From: Pyrocephalus nanus
Taxonomy: Eukaryota; Chordata; Aves; Passeriformes; Tyrannidae
Direction: 5' to 3'
DNA: 64,000 nucleotides
Assembly: GCA_038380795.1 (NCBI GenBank)
Contig: CM076271.1
Coordinates: 17,685,001-17,749,000, forward strand
This document shows, one piece after another, positions 1 to 12,344 of this stretch; the stretch's first letter is position 1, and every line of letters begins with the position of its first letter. The position numbers were made by a program, and so were the translations under genes. The notes beneath the pieces are model-generated. The model was not told where the DNA came from, searched no databases, and saw nothing but the letters and a program-made list of their open reading frames with translations.

Positions 1-1870
1 GGCTGGAGGGGTGCTTGTCCCACAAAGAATTTGTGTTTTCCTGCAAAATGCTCTTTAAGAGACCTCAGCTGGCCTCTTCCTGACAGCGGTACTTAACTCC
101 CAAAGTTTCCACTGGCTCAAATTGCACTGAGGCTGAGCTCTTCAAACCAGTGGGGAGCAAGATACTTATGTGGGAGTGAGTTTCTCAGGAGCCCTGAGCA
201 TCCTGGAAGCTGAACTCTACATGAAAGGCATGTTGAGGACAAGCAGCGAAGGAAATACAAATCATTTGCCTAATGAGCAGACAAACTTTTTCCTAGCTGT
301 TTTCATTGCATTTCCAGTGGAATAATCTTGATTTCTCCTGCCAGGTTTCTGCTATTGGTCTGTGCTCTTCCTACCATTGTCGTCATTCCAGCTAGCCCTT
401 GTCCACTCAGGAAATTCATGGTATGTATATTTTTGTGCATGGTGCTCTTGAGATGTCTGAAAAATGTTCCTGTGAACCAGGCACTGATTTATCACTCTCT
501 GGAGAAGATAAATTTCTGTCTGCTTCCTGTATCGCTCTGTTAAGATACAGTGTGAATACAAATTTGTTTGGAAAGGTTACATTAAAACAATAATATGCCC
601 TTCTCTTCTTATATTTTATATAATGCAGCTATTCCCATTTCACATTGAAAATGCAACATGCCAGTATTTGAACAGATATTTGGCTGGGTTAGGTGAAGAT
701 GTCTCATCATTGGCCAACAATAACTTTGCCTTTAGGATAATCTGCCTGATTTTTGTAACTAAAATGGGAGAAAATACTTAGTATTTGGTGGTTACAGCTG
801 CTCTGATCAGTTGATTGCTCTGCAGAACTCCTGCCCCCAGCCTATTCCCCAAATTTCATCGCTGCTCTGAACCCATGCTGCAGTGGAACTTCTGGCCTGG
901 ATCAGCTCTGGCCCATCCTCTCCAGGAGGATTTTTGCTTGGGCAAAGCACATCTGAGCCCTGCTGGGAGCAGGCTGCAGCCCAGTGGTCCCCCTGACCAT
1001 CCCCCTGAGGACAGGGTCTCCAAGCACCTCCAGGAGTTCCCAGTCCTGCACAAGGACAGGACATGGCTGATTTCTGTCTCCTCCAAGGGGGCTGTGAGCA
1101 CAGGCTGGTGCTGAGACCACCATTCCAAACTGCCAAGGTACCTGGAGATGGTCTCTGAAAGCCCAGATGGCTGAGTGGGGCAGCAGCAGTGAGAGGGCAT
1201 GGCTGTGGCCAGGATCTCCATCTCCCTCCCTGCAGCCCCACTTCGAGCTCCAAGCTAAACCTCACACCCATTCCAGCCAATGGAAAAGGCTATTCAATGG
1301 GGCTCTGGGGCCAGCCAGAAATGATGAATGAAAATTGTTTAGCAGTTGTACAGCCAGAGGCCTGACCCTGCCCGAGTTCATGGCCACATAAATCCCGACA
1401 AGATGAGCCCTCTGGACCGAGCAGGCTCCGTGGTTTCAGCCCTCTGTGTGGGCTGGCACTGTGATCTGGGGCACAGGGACTGGGCACTGCCCCAGTTCTG
1501 TGTGGGCAGCAGACAGTCCACTGCCTCCCCAAGGAGAAGAAAAGACAAAACAAACCCTTTCCAAAAGCACCACCAGAAGGGTCTCAGGTCCAGTGACATG
1601 TAGGAAGACCAACACAGTCTATTTGGTAATTAGCCACATTCTAGGCAAATCAGACCTTCCTATGTCCACTAAATAGGCAGAGATTCAGCACCTGACAGAT
1701 TTGGACTTATAGACAAATGCTTATCTCTGAGGCAGAGTGAAAAAAGTCCAGCAGTCACAACCACTCCTCAGCAAACATCTCTCCATCACACCCTGCTGAC
1801 CCCACTGTCCTCCACTGAAACCAACTGAGCAACCCCAGCACAGATATAACCACAAAAAGATTTCTCCCAA

Positions 1871-1903
1871 TCTCCCTTTTTTCTTTTTTCTTTTTTTTTT
1901 CTT
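1871..1903. repeat. Pyrimidine tract
   Basis: Thirty-three uninterrupted pyrimidines, mostly T6-C-T6-C-T10. This is simple sequence. Confidence 0.9.
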
Positions 1904-2819
1904 AATATCTCATATGTCCAAGATGAGCAATACTTCCCAAGAGAAACTGGAGGAAACAGAAAAACACACCTAGCCTTTTCCTTGAACTGGGAACCAGCAG
2001 CACTTCGTGGGCTGAACTCAGATACTCTCAACAGCAGTTCATCTCACTCAGGCAATTTTCAATAAATATGTACATTTTTAACATCCTACATATACATCAG
2101 ACTCCTTTTGCAGATAATGACAAGAAAAACAAGGAGTTCCCTTAGTGATGATGTGCCCACGTAATAGAGACAGTTCTCAGGAGCTGGGAAGGCAGGGAAA
2201 GAGCAAAAGAGCAGGATATTTTTTTGCATGGTAAAAACCCTGCAATTTGGCTCATGATATATCCTTGGATAAATCTCTCATTTTGGCCACATTTAGGGAA
2301 AATTACCCTATAATAGCAGCAGATGAGACTTTTGGTTGATCAGCAGTGAGTGAAGAGGGAAGCATTTGGACTTAGCAAATGTTTGCTTCTGCCTCCACAT
2401 TCTCACTCTGCAGCATTTCGTTACTGAGGATAGTGCATGGCACAGCATGAACCCCCTCCTTTCTCTCACCTTCTAGGTTGAAACACTGGGACTGAATTTA
2501 CAATTAAAAAGAGAGAACAGCAGCTAAGTGAGCAACAAAATATTTGCATTGTTGTAAACTGCCAGGTTGCATGAACTGTGAAGTCCCCGGGCTATTTTGG
2601 GATAATTCAGCACCTTTCAACTGTCACATAAAATTTCACGGGGGGATGATGCTTGGCATTGTTTATATGACATTAGCTTCACCTTTTCATCCTACTGGGG
2701 ACCATCAAATGCAAAACTGGATTAAATTTGGCAGATCACATTATATATGGGGAAGTGAGAAATATTGCTGTATCACAATTGATTTTCCCAAAGGCACCAG
2801 CCAACCTCTGATATTTTGA

Positions 2820-2945
2820 TACTGAGGCGATAAATAATTTTCCACTGGTAATTTCCATATTCAGTAAGCTGAGAAGAGTTTTTCTCAGTATGCAAATGAG
2901 ATTTATTTAAAGCACCATTTTCTCTTGCTTACAATTAGATTGATT
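2820..2945. promoter_or_regulatory. Possible enhancer: octamer beside hairpin
   Basis: This AT-rich unique segment contains an inverted repeat, CTGAGAA (2869-2875) and TTCTCAG (2882-2888) with a 6-base loop. It is followed at once by a perfect octamer ATGCAAAT (2890-2897), the binding site of POU-family factors. Other AT-rich homeodomain-like words (TAATTT, ACAATTAGATTGAT) lie within 60 bases. Function is inferred from motif grouping only. Confidence 0.25.
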
Positions 2946-4307
2946 TGGATGGCTGCAGGGGGATTTTTTTTCTTGGGTGTTGGAGAATGGACAGGAGCAG
3001 AGGTGAGTCCTTCATGCAGCATAAACTGGCCTTTGAACTAAACCAGTTGACTTGCTGGGCTTGTCATGGCTGGACAAGAAATGTGAAAGATAGGAGCATG
3101 TGGGTGACTAGGAGTTTTATGCCTTCATTTTACTTGATTGTGAATTCTTGGGTAGACCCATAAATGAGCAGGTCATGTCAAAGGTTTGAGCCTCAAAGCC
3201 AACTCTGATTAGGTAGATGAAACTTCCCCAGTACCAACCATGAGGAGACTGCATTTGAGTTGGCTCTGCAATATCCCAATTTCTTATTTATATTGACAGC
3301 AGAATTGAAAGTCAGGTCCACTAGTCTTGTAGCTGAACATAACAAGAGGATAAAAACAATGCCCGGAAAGTGAAAAACTAATTTGATCACAGGCATAAAA
3401 AAGGAGATCTTGACCCAGATATACTAAAAATAGAAGCCCAGCACCATCTTTAGCAGGACCTACATTTCCTTCAAGATACCAGTGATAACTGAATAGACAA
3501 CATCCAAAGTGGTTGTTCCCCAGTACACCTTCACTGCACAGATACAGCTGAATTTCTGCACTGGCTTCTCCTAAACCTCAGGAGAAGGCTTTGGCCAGCT
3601 CAGCACAACTTATCCCCCTGCAACATTCAGTGAAAACACTCTGAGACATTTCTGATGGGTTGGATGGGAGACAGAGCAAGAAGCAGAGGAAAGACAGGAC
3701 TGGAAGGGCTGTGAACAGCACAAACAAAACAAGCTGAGGCACGTGCTGTGGTGCTGTGCCTTGCTCTCCCATCAACACTTCCCACCCACAGACCCAGAGG
3801 AGCCCTCAGACAGGGGCTCTTGGGTGTGCTGCACAAGCCTCAGAGGATGAATTAGCAAAAAATAAAAGCCTTTCTTTCAAACAGCTCCTCCTTTTTTCGC
3901 TCACGGGATAAATCAGTCTCTGGGAGCGCAGCAGTGGGAATGTCCATCAGATCCCCTTTCCCTGCCACAGCTCCCAGCCTGGCTGTGGGGCACAGAGCCC
4001 CCTCTGCTCCCTCATGGCTCTCCAGAAGGTCTTCCTTCCTCTCCCCCTTTCCCTGGCTGGCAGTTCCCTCGTGCTCACCCGGGATGACAAGGCTTGTTGC
4101 TCTGAGTCATCCCCACCACCGCTGCTCCACTGCAGGCCCCGCTGTGAGCATCACCAAAGCGCCTGTTTCCAGTTTGCACACCACGTGAAAGCAGTTTAAG
4201 GGAAATTTAGTCCCATGGAGAGAGCCAGCGCTAGGTTGATGCGTCTCACAAACTCTAATTTAATGAGTTATGCACAGCCTTTGCACACAGGGCTGAATTT
4301 GGCTCCC

Positions 4308-4325
4308 CGAATGCATTTGCATTCG
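4308..4325. promoter_or_regulatory. Inverted repeat containing an octamer site
   Basis: The arms CGAATGC (4308-4314) and GCATTCG (4319-4325) are perfect complements around ATTT. The right half contains ATTTGCAT (4315-4322), a perfect POU octamer, and the left half has the related ATGCATTT. A paired arrangement of this kind could bind a POU dimer. This is an inference from motif geometry. Confidence 0.3.
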
Positions 4326-4730
4326 TCACTATTGCCAGTCCTGTGATGTGGTGATGGCAAAGCCTGCCCTTCCCCAGCCAGCCTCACCTGGCACTTTCAA
4401 TGCAGGTGTTGGAGAACAGTCTGCAGATTAATCACCCTCGCACCTGCTGGACCTCTGCGATGGTCCTGCCCACTGCCATCTCGCATCATCAGTTTCAAAT
4501 TTGCTTCCTAAGGCTCTGCTCTCAAGCTGGACATGTCCTTCTTTGTTTAATTTGTATTACTTCCTTCCTTCTGCCTCCCTCCAGCAGGTAGGAGTGCATC
4601 TCAGTGCCTGGTTAAGAATCTCTGCTGACATAAATGGGTGCATCGTTATATTTTCAGTGCTGCTCCTCTCACTTATATGTGGAGAAAGTTTGATTTCCTA
4701 AAGCTGAGAAAACTCACTCAAGAAAGTTTT

Positions 4731-4752
4731 AAATCTCCCCATGGGGAGATTT
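4731..4752. repeat. Perfect 22-bp palindrome
   Basis: AAATCTCCCC followed by AT and then GGGGAGATTT reads identically on both strands across 22 bases with no mismatch. Pairing stops at the next base on each side. It could extrude as a short cruciform or be a dimeric protein site. No known factor site with this exact form is recognised. Confidence 0.95.
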
Positions 4753-7700
4753 GTTCTAGTTTTTTATTGTGGAACATGAACTACTGCCTGTTAACAAGGT
4801 GTTCCCAGCATCAGTCTTTAAATCAGGGACCTGTGAGTCTTAATGCACCAGTGTAAAAACTCACACTGGTTTGTACTTCAGGCACTCTCTGTCACTCAAC
4901 AAGTACTGGAGAGACCAAAAATCTGCACTGAATCAGCATTACAGAGCAACCTAGAACCATCTTGCTCAGATCAGCATCCCTCCTAACCCATGTGAAATGA
5001 TGGGTAAAGTGTCCTTCAGCAAAGGGTGGTTCTTGGTGCCTGAAAGTTTAGTGCCCATCTTGAATAATCTTACAGGAAATTACATTTTTGAAACAACTCC
5101 CTTCCAAACGACAGGCCTCCCTCTCCACATCCTGAGCGAAACTCTCTGATTTAAAGTTTGCCATCCACTTGTCCTCAGAAGAACACCCAGGAGCAGCTGA
5201 TGAGATGAAGCCTGTGCTCCTCACAGGGAGTTCAGCCTCCCTCAGAACTCCAGCCACAACTCAGCACAAAGGAAAAGAGAGCAGAGCCTGAATCACAAGT
5301 TTCTTTTCCTTGAGGCTGTTATAAAAGTGATAAACCATTTTTTTGTTGTTTTAAAGTGCTGCCTAGAGTTTAATAAATGTTCAAATGTATTATTAATCTG
5401 AAATATTTTACCTAAATCTAATAATAAAATGACTCAAGCATTTCAAGTGATCTCAGATGCTTGCAAAATCCTTGCAAGTTACCAATTAAGCTACGTTGGA
5501 ACAATTGTTCAGTAAATTTTACAGTCAGGTTTCATCTTCTCTTTAGAAAGGCCAGACTACAAATTTATGCAACATAAAATGGAAGCTAATGAAATTGTAG
5601 CATATTCAGTATGGACCATACATCTAAGAAGTGGGAATAACAACATTAACAGTGTTTTGAGATAATAGACTATTTAAATTCATATTTGTAAAAGCCGTAG
5701 ACTAATTCACAGTGATGTACAGTTTAGATGCTGTCTCCTTGAGGGCACAATCCAGAATACTCAGGGATACACATTTTCCAGTGGAAGAAATCTCACACTG
5801 TGATACCAAGTTGTGACAGCCAGCAAAGAGATGCCCTCGGAGATCACGCTATGCCAGGGATCTTGAGTCTGGAAACATCAGATGGATCTGCAGGCTGATC
5901 TCGTGCTAGAGGACAAGTCCACAGTGTGATCTCCTTCCAGCTGGGGGATGCCCCTGGTCTGGTTAACCAGCAAGTGAAAGATGCTCCTGTCCCGACAGGA
6001 ACACTCCACTGCAGTATGTGCCAGTGTCCCATCTGTGCTTAATGGCTGGCGTGATAAATATTAAAAAGTAAAAAAGGGAACGTATTCACAACACATCGGG
6101 CACTTCAGGGCTTTATGAAATGATTTTTTTGCAGGTCAGAATACCCAGAGCTCTCATCAACACTTACAGCAATCCTGAGCTGCATCATGGGAGTCCAAAC
6201 CCACTTGTTTCTACAACTGTAAGACGAGTTTTATAAGGATAAACTCTACATCTAACAGGACTCAGGTTCTGGTATCCAGACAGTTCATAAAGCCTTACAA
6301 AGCCTCTTCTTTTTCTCCATATGTGGCTGAACCAGTGCTGGCATGTGATGAAAACAGTGAATCCCCTCCCTAAGCCAGCCAACACAAATCATTCAGTTCC
6401 TGGTCTGCCAATGGCTGCATTTTAGCATTGTCTCACCCGACCTGGAGCTGAACAAAATTTGGACATCCGTTATTATGGCTGTGCAACACCACATCCTGGC
6501 TTTTGATCTCCAGCACTGGCATAAATCAGGTCCTCAGGGACCAAAAGTCCCTTGGGGTGATGTGTCTGTGGCCCACATCAAACACTGCTGGGAAACGTAG
6601 ATCCAGCTTTTAGTATTTATATCATGTTTCCAGTTGTCTGCAGCTCTACAATGCCAATGATTTATTCATTTATATATTTCACCCTTTGCACACAGTGTGT
6701 AATGCAGACAGCAAGCAAGATGCAGTCATGTTCTAGCTACATGTGCCGGCGGTTTTTGGGAACAACACCAAGTGCTTAGCACAGAAAGGAATTGTCCCCC
6801 CCTTGTCCTCCAAGATGCAAACACCAGCATCACTCCTCAGGTCCAGAGGACACAGCAAAAGCTGGCATAAGGCAAAGTAGGGAAGGGGCTCCCTCTGAGA
6901 GCAGCAGCTCAGGGCTGGGCAGAAGTGGGAAGGGAGATTTAGACAAGGGAAAGGGGAAAGCACCAAATTTATCTCTGATGAAGTTCAGGACTTTCTTGGG
7001 ACTTTTTCGGGACTTTCTCAATGGACTGATGAGAATTGTTAAGACATGAAGGAAGTCTTGCAACTGCTTTTGTCCCTTGGACTGCAGTGACTACTCTTGG
7101 TTAATCTAATGGTGCAAGAAGGTATTACCCTGATACATGCATCATTTCACCCTTTTTACACCAAAAGGACAGTAAGCCTTTTTCTCTTGACCATAGCAGA
7201 AACAGATCCTAATGGACACCATTCTTGTTTAGAAAACTTCCCTGGAGAGCACTGTGCCAGAATACTGGGAGTGGGATGTTCACTTCTGTCTTCTCTCCAG
7301 CCTCTGCCTCCCTCTGGGATCAGAGGCTCCGGTCCAGCCTGAGTACCACAGGATGTTCCACATCCCCACCGTGCCAGGACAGTACATGCACTTGGCTCTG
7401 AGTGATGTGCTGCACTGTGGGGAGCTGGTGGAGCTGAGAGCACGTCTAGAAGCTGTCACGAGTACAGGTTTTAATGAGGGCTGGGGCTCTGTTTGGGTTC
7501 CACACTCAATTCGTAACAGCTGCCCACACCTCTCCCAGCGGAGGGTATGAAACATCTGCCAGAGACTCACGGGTATCTCAGAGCTCTGAGTGCTGTGTGA
7601 TGGGTGTGTGGCCAAAACTCAGACACAGGTGAGCAGCAAAAGCTGCTCTGTAGCACCTGGCCCCTGGGGAGAGCCGCACATCGCTCCGGGCACTCGCTCC

Positions 7701-10210
7701 ACGACGTGCACACCAGCGCCGTAATTCACTTACACTGATACTCCTCGTGACGCTGCTCATGTAACCTCTAATTTTTTGCAGATGATGGAAAGCTCCTCTC
7801 CATATCCAGGAGGATCAAGTGGTAGCTTAGTGAAGCTCCCCAGCACAACAGAGGAGGCTTATGCTGCTCTAACCTCATGCTCCCCCTCTGGAAGGATGCC
7901 AGGCAGAGCCTTGTGCTCCCAATAATCCTCACGCTGGTTGCTTACACAAACACAGAGCAAAACAACCCAGCGCTTCCCAAAGTTACAGTTTTAAATTAAA
8001 TTCCTTGGGCAAGACTGGAGTCATCTCAGTCCTCTTTTGTCTTGTATTAATTTTAACTCTGTTCTATTATTTTCATAACTAAGAGTTACAGGTCTTATGC
8101 TTTTTCTCCTCAGCTGCCAGCAGGTCACCTGCTGGGCTCTGGCATCTTTGCTTGTGTTTAGCAGTGAGTAAACTTCCTCTGTGCTCTCCCTAGAATTCCC
8201 CAGCCTGGCTGCTGGAGGCAGTGGACCTTCCTGGGTCACACAAGGGCAAAAGGGGAATGAGCACAGACTGTGGGTTGGATCCAGGTCAAACAGAGTATCC
8301 AGCCTTGGATATCCTGCCAATGTATCAGCATTGGTGTGAAGCACAGGTTATTGTTATGGTAGTAGCAAGTGAGAATAAAAATGAGCTACACTTAATTATA
8401 ACAATTTTTGTGGTGATACTGAGGATGAAACGATGAACCTTGGCCACGTCAAGGGGCCTTTACCCAAGGCAGGAACTCCATTAAACTAGAGAGCCCTCAC
8501 ACACTTATGAATTCATCAAGGCACCTTCCAGAAACATCCCCAAGACATTGCTGTGCTGATGATCAATTAGCATTGTTATTGTCATGGTGCAATAATCTTC
8601 TTCATTAGTTTTCTTTTTAAAATTCAAATGGGGAGATGAGGTGGTGTGATAACACACACTCAGACAAGGAAAAAACGTGTTGCTTGTACACAGAGCGTGT
8701 TTCAGACAGTACAAGTGTCTGAGCAGATGTGCTAATGGACACAGACCCTGCACTGGAACCAATTACTTCATCATTAGTAAGATAAAGAAAGGTCCACATC
8801 CCAGTGATGCAAAAGGAAGGGCAAAAATGTCATTAAAGGTAAGCTCAAGCAGCAGAACTTTTATCTACTTTTAGCCTCTTTTTCTGTGGGCCCATCACAG
8901 CACAGCACTCTCCTGCAACACTGAACCTCACATGTCCTCACTCAGCCCTCCCTGGCTGCATTACCCTCTGATTGAAGCTTTCAAAGACTTCTTTCATCTG
9001 GTGACAGCAGGGCTGGAAAAGTTTGGTGCTTTTCCTCCCCCTTGTGAAGGTCTGAAAAAATGGAAGTAATAAGCTCAGAAAAGGGTCTCTCCACCTCCAG
9101 GCTGTTTAGCACACTGCTCATGCTGGGCAGCCGGCAATGATGTAAAGGCCAAAACAGTTTCTAATGATGCCTCTCAAATTTGGAAGATGCTGAGCAGCAT
9201 CTTCCCATAACCTGCCCTGCACTGCACATGACCCCAGTGCCAGCGCTGCAGGGAATCAAATACCATGCAGAGACCACCTCTGCTCTGAATTAAGGACAGT
9301 TTATAGTGAGCAAAAATGGATTGTCACAAACAAACCAGCTTCAAATTTTGACTGAACACCACCAGTGCCAGGCCTGGAGCATTTCACTGCTGAAATCTGT
9401 GGGCAAAACCCTGACAACTGACTGATGGATGGAGATCTTGAAGCTTGTCCCAACTCCCAGGAAAGCAATAAATCAATGATGCAGGAAAACCCCAAGCCCC
9501 TGAGTGCTTTAAAAGGGAATAGTTAAATTTAAAATCAATGGGAAACGTGGCAGAGAGGCAGCGTGGGGAGGGCAGCAGAAGGGATGTGCAGCTGTTGTTC
9601 AGCTGGGGTAAGCTGCCAGCAGGCTGGATCCTATAAGCCAATTTTACTTAATAATCCCACTAATATGGAATGACACTGGTTGTAATCCTTTGGTGATTAC
9701 AGTGTGGACCAATGCCTCAGCATCTCTGGGAGGATTTAAGGGACAGTACAGCATCCAGAAAGCTATAGCCAGACTTCTCCTATCAACTGGAAGGGAAGAA
9801 AGGCAGAAGCTGCTGCATGCTCATCCATATTTCTGAAGAGAAAAAAGGGAGAAAAGCTGAAGCTTCCTTGCTGTGATATCTGCCAAGTGCCTCTGCAAAG
9901 CAGAGCCCAAACTCAGAGAAGAAAAAGGGGGGTAAGCACAACAGGACAGCTCAACAGAAAACATGGCACAGCGTGGGGAGAAGTGCTTGAATGAAAACAG
10001 CCCAGGAAATCAGGGACCACCCCTGGGGTTTACTAAATAGCAAATAGAAAGGAGACAGCATTTACAATTGGGGGCATTTTGAACAGAGCACTTGAAATCT
10101 CTCTGTTTGCACAAAGTGGCCCCAGGAGAAGAGACACTGGGAAGCAAAAGGAAGCCAGTGAAAGGGAGCCAGGAATCCTTGATCTATCCTGTCTTCCTGG
10201 GGACTTGTGA

Positions 10211-10580
10211 TCGCAGAATGCTTGGAGTAGAAGGGACCTTCTTGTTTCAAACCCCTGCCATGGGCAGGGACACCTTCCACTATCTCAGCTTGCTCCAAGC
10301 CCTGTCCAACCTGGCCTTGGACACTCCAAGGGATGGGGCAGCCACAGCTTCTCTAGGCAGTCTGTGCCAGGGCCTCATCACCCTAGCTGTAAAAATTTTC
10401 TTCTTTATGGCTAGGCTGAATTCTCTCTCTTTTAGTTTAAAACCATCACCCCTTGTCACAAGAGGCCCTACTAAAATGTCTGTCCCATCTTTCTTATAAG
10501 CCCCCCTTAGGTATTGAAAGGCCACCAAGATGTCTCCCCAGAGGCTTCCTTTCCCCAGGATAAACAACCCCAAGGATGTT
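10211..10580 (-). mobile_element. CR1 LINE, 5'-truncated 3' fragment
   Basis: This is the longest transposon piece in the window. The + strand reads the reverse complement of a CR1 3' end: the AGAAGGGACCTT block, then CCCTGCCATGGGCAGGGACACC, CCAACCTGGCCTTGGACACT, GGGATGGGGCAGCCACAGC, CAGTCTGTGCCAGGGCCTCA, TTAGTTTAAAACCATCACCC and finally AACAACCCC. All of these occur in that order in avian CR1. CR1 copies are normally truncated at the 5' end, and here the 5' truncation lies near 10575, where recognisable CR1 sequence stops. The open frames crossing it, up to 135 codons, come from the 3' UTR of the element and are not genes. The CR1 edge is included in the duplicated block that follows. Confidence 0.93.
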
Positions 10581-10769
10581 TTAAGCACTGTGTCAGGCAG
10601 GATCTCTTATTCACACTGTGGAGTTCCCTCACCATCAGAAGTCTGAGCTTTCACTGAAGATGGACTTCAGATAATGTTGTGTTTGAGCTCAGAGGGATCC
10701 ACTTTCTGATCTGCCAGGGGATGCCAGAAAAAACCCACCTTATCTGTGAATTACTACCGAGAGTTTAAA
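10555..10769. repeat. Duplicated block, copy A (partner at 12.1 kb)
   Basis: This block of about 210 bases recurs in the same orientation at 12112-12322. Shared landmarks, in order, are AAACAACCCCAAGGAT, TTAAGCA, TTCCCTCACCA, CAGAAGTCTG, GCTTTCACTGAAGAT, GACTTCAGATAATGTTG, GAGCTCAGAG, GATCTGCCAGGGGATGCCAG and TTATCTGTGAATTACTACC. Identity is roughly 90 % by eye with a few short gaps. The left edge of the block contains the truncated edge of the CR1 copy ending at about 10575, and the rest is of unknown origin. Confidence 0.9.
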
Positions 10770-12111
10770 TTACTGCTGATTTATTGGAAGTGTCACTTGT
10801 ATCATATTTTGAGTGACTATCACCAGACTGGGAAGTGAGGAACTGGAGCACAGCGAGGAGGTTTCATAGGCCAGTGAATCACCGTGGGGGGTGCTGCAAA
10901 ATTGAGAACTGTATATTGAGAACTGCTGGAATGACTCCAAGAGCTGAGGACAGATGCAAAATTGTTGGAAAAATTGATTCAACATCATCACCAGCAGCCT
11001 TGCATAAGCCATGTAAGGCCAGGAGGCCTGAAGAACAGCTGGCCAGAGTGGACTCGCTGAATTATTGGAACAAAATTAGATAAAAAAAGCACAGAGGAAA
11101 TGATTGCAACCCCTTTGCATGGAGGCAAGAGGTTTTCCATAGTGGAACAGCTGGAGGGCTTGGAGAGACCATACTCTCCCGATAGTAATCACTAAATTAG
11201 TCAAATTCAGCCAGTGAAGATGTTTTATTATGAACAGATGGGAGTTTGAGGTTTAACTCTCTGCTTTGCATGAATGTATTCAAAGCAGCCAGTAATCCCT
11301 CTGGCTCAGTGGAGAAGAGGTCTGGATGGCAGAATGATGGATTGGTGGGTGCTGGTTGCAGCCAGGAGATGCCCAGAGCTCAGGGCAACCCCAGGGCCCG
11401 TGAGGGACAAAATCAAGGCAGATGCTGAACATCACCACCAATAAAAGCACCCTCATCACTTCTCCCAGATGAAATGCACCCAACTCTTCCCTGGCAGCAT
11501 TTCCTCACTCCAAATGCCATTCCCACAGGTGACACAAGTCCCAGCTGGCTGGCACCACTGTTGGCATGCCAAGGTGCTCCTCTGAAGATGGAGCACCAAG
11601 AAAATCTGAACTTTTCTACTTCGTGAGTTCCAAGGTGGTGGTGAAATGTCTTCAGGTTGTGAGTTCAGACAAGAGGCAAAGGGTAGCACAGAATCACCTT
11701 TGCTGGTTGTGAGAACACAGGGCTGCATCCCTGGAAATGCCAAAAAGACCAGGCTGATGGTGCTCCACATGCTGTGGAGCCATAAAGCAGCAGCCTTCTA
11801 GATTAAAGCTATGGCAAAAATTGATAATCAGAGAAAGATCTTCTTATGCCTCAAACAATTAGAGGGTGTTTCACAGCTTGAAACACAAGGGTTTACATTT
11901 ACATTACAATCTGCTTTTAAGGAGCCTTGTAACTGTTGTTTTTTGAAAATTATCATGCATTTGGCATAAGGTGTCTCTTGGGTAGAATCATGTTTCTTTC
12001 CAGACATGTGGAAGCACTGGAGGCACTGGAGGCTGCAGAGGAAGCAGTGTGCTCTGGAGTGGTACCTGATGGGGTGGGAGGATGCTGCTCCAAGCCTAAA
12101 ATAAGCCTCCC

Positions 12112-12322
12112 AGAATAAACAACCCCAAGGATATCTTAAGCATTGTTTCAGCATCTCTTATCCACACAATGGAATTCCCTCACCACCAGAAGTCTGGGCT
12201 TTCACTGAAGATAGACTTCAGATAATGTTGCATCTGAGCTCAGAGAGATCCACATTCTGATCTGCCAGGGGATGCCAGAAAAAACCAACACTTTATCTGT
12301 GAATTACTACCAAGAGTTGCCT
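12112..12322. repeat. Duplicated block, copy B (partner at 10.56 kb)
   Basis: This is the second copy of the block at 10555-10769, in direct orientation about 1.55 kb downstream. It starts inside the CR1-derived words TAAACAACCCCAAGGAT, but no further CR1 sequence is present to its left. That suggests the duplicated segment began just inside the CR1 edge. Differences from copy A include a deletion of about four bases after TTTCAG and an insertion of about two bases before TTATCTGTG. Confidence 0.9.
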
Positions 12323-12342
12323 GAATTACTACCAGAGATGCC
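12300..12342. repeat. Two-copy tandem repeat of 21-22 bp
   Basis: Two adjacent units share TGAATTACTACCA.GAG.TGCC: the first is 12300-12321 and the second 12322-12342. They differ by a one-base gap and one substitution. The unit sits exactly at the right-hand end of duplicated copy B. Copy A has only one unit, followed by unrelated sequence. Confidence 0.85.
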
Positions 12343-12344
12343 TG

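Larger units (their letters stand above)
1..10210. other. Unique non-coding DNA, no gene recognised
   Basis: No CR1 or other transposon is recognised in these 10 kb. Open frames reach 157 codons (about 0.8-1.3 kb, reverse strand) but overlap others on both strands and show no known domain. The notable content is the octamer sites at 2542, 2890 and 4315, the palindrome at 4731 and the pyrimidine tract at 1871. The rest is unremarkable mixed-composition DNA. Confidence 0.7.

Noticed and set aside
807..1280. 157-codon reverse-strand frame with overlapping frames on both strands
   Set aside because: Three overlapping frames in the same bases and no recognisable motif.
10092..10588. Open frames of 102-135 codons on both strands
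   Set aside because: They lie in the non-coding 3' part of a CR1 element and do not resemble its reverse transcriptase.
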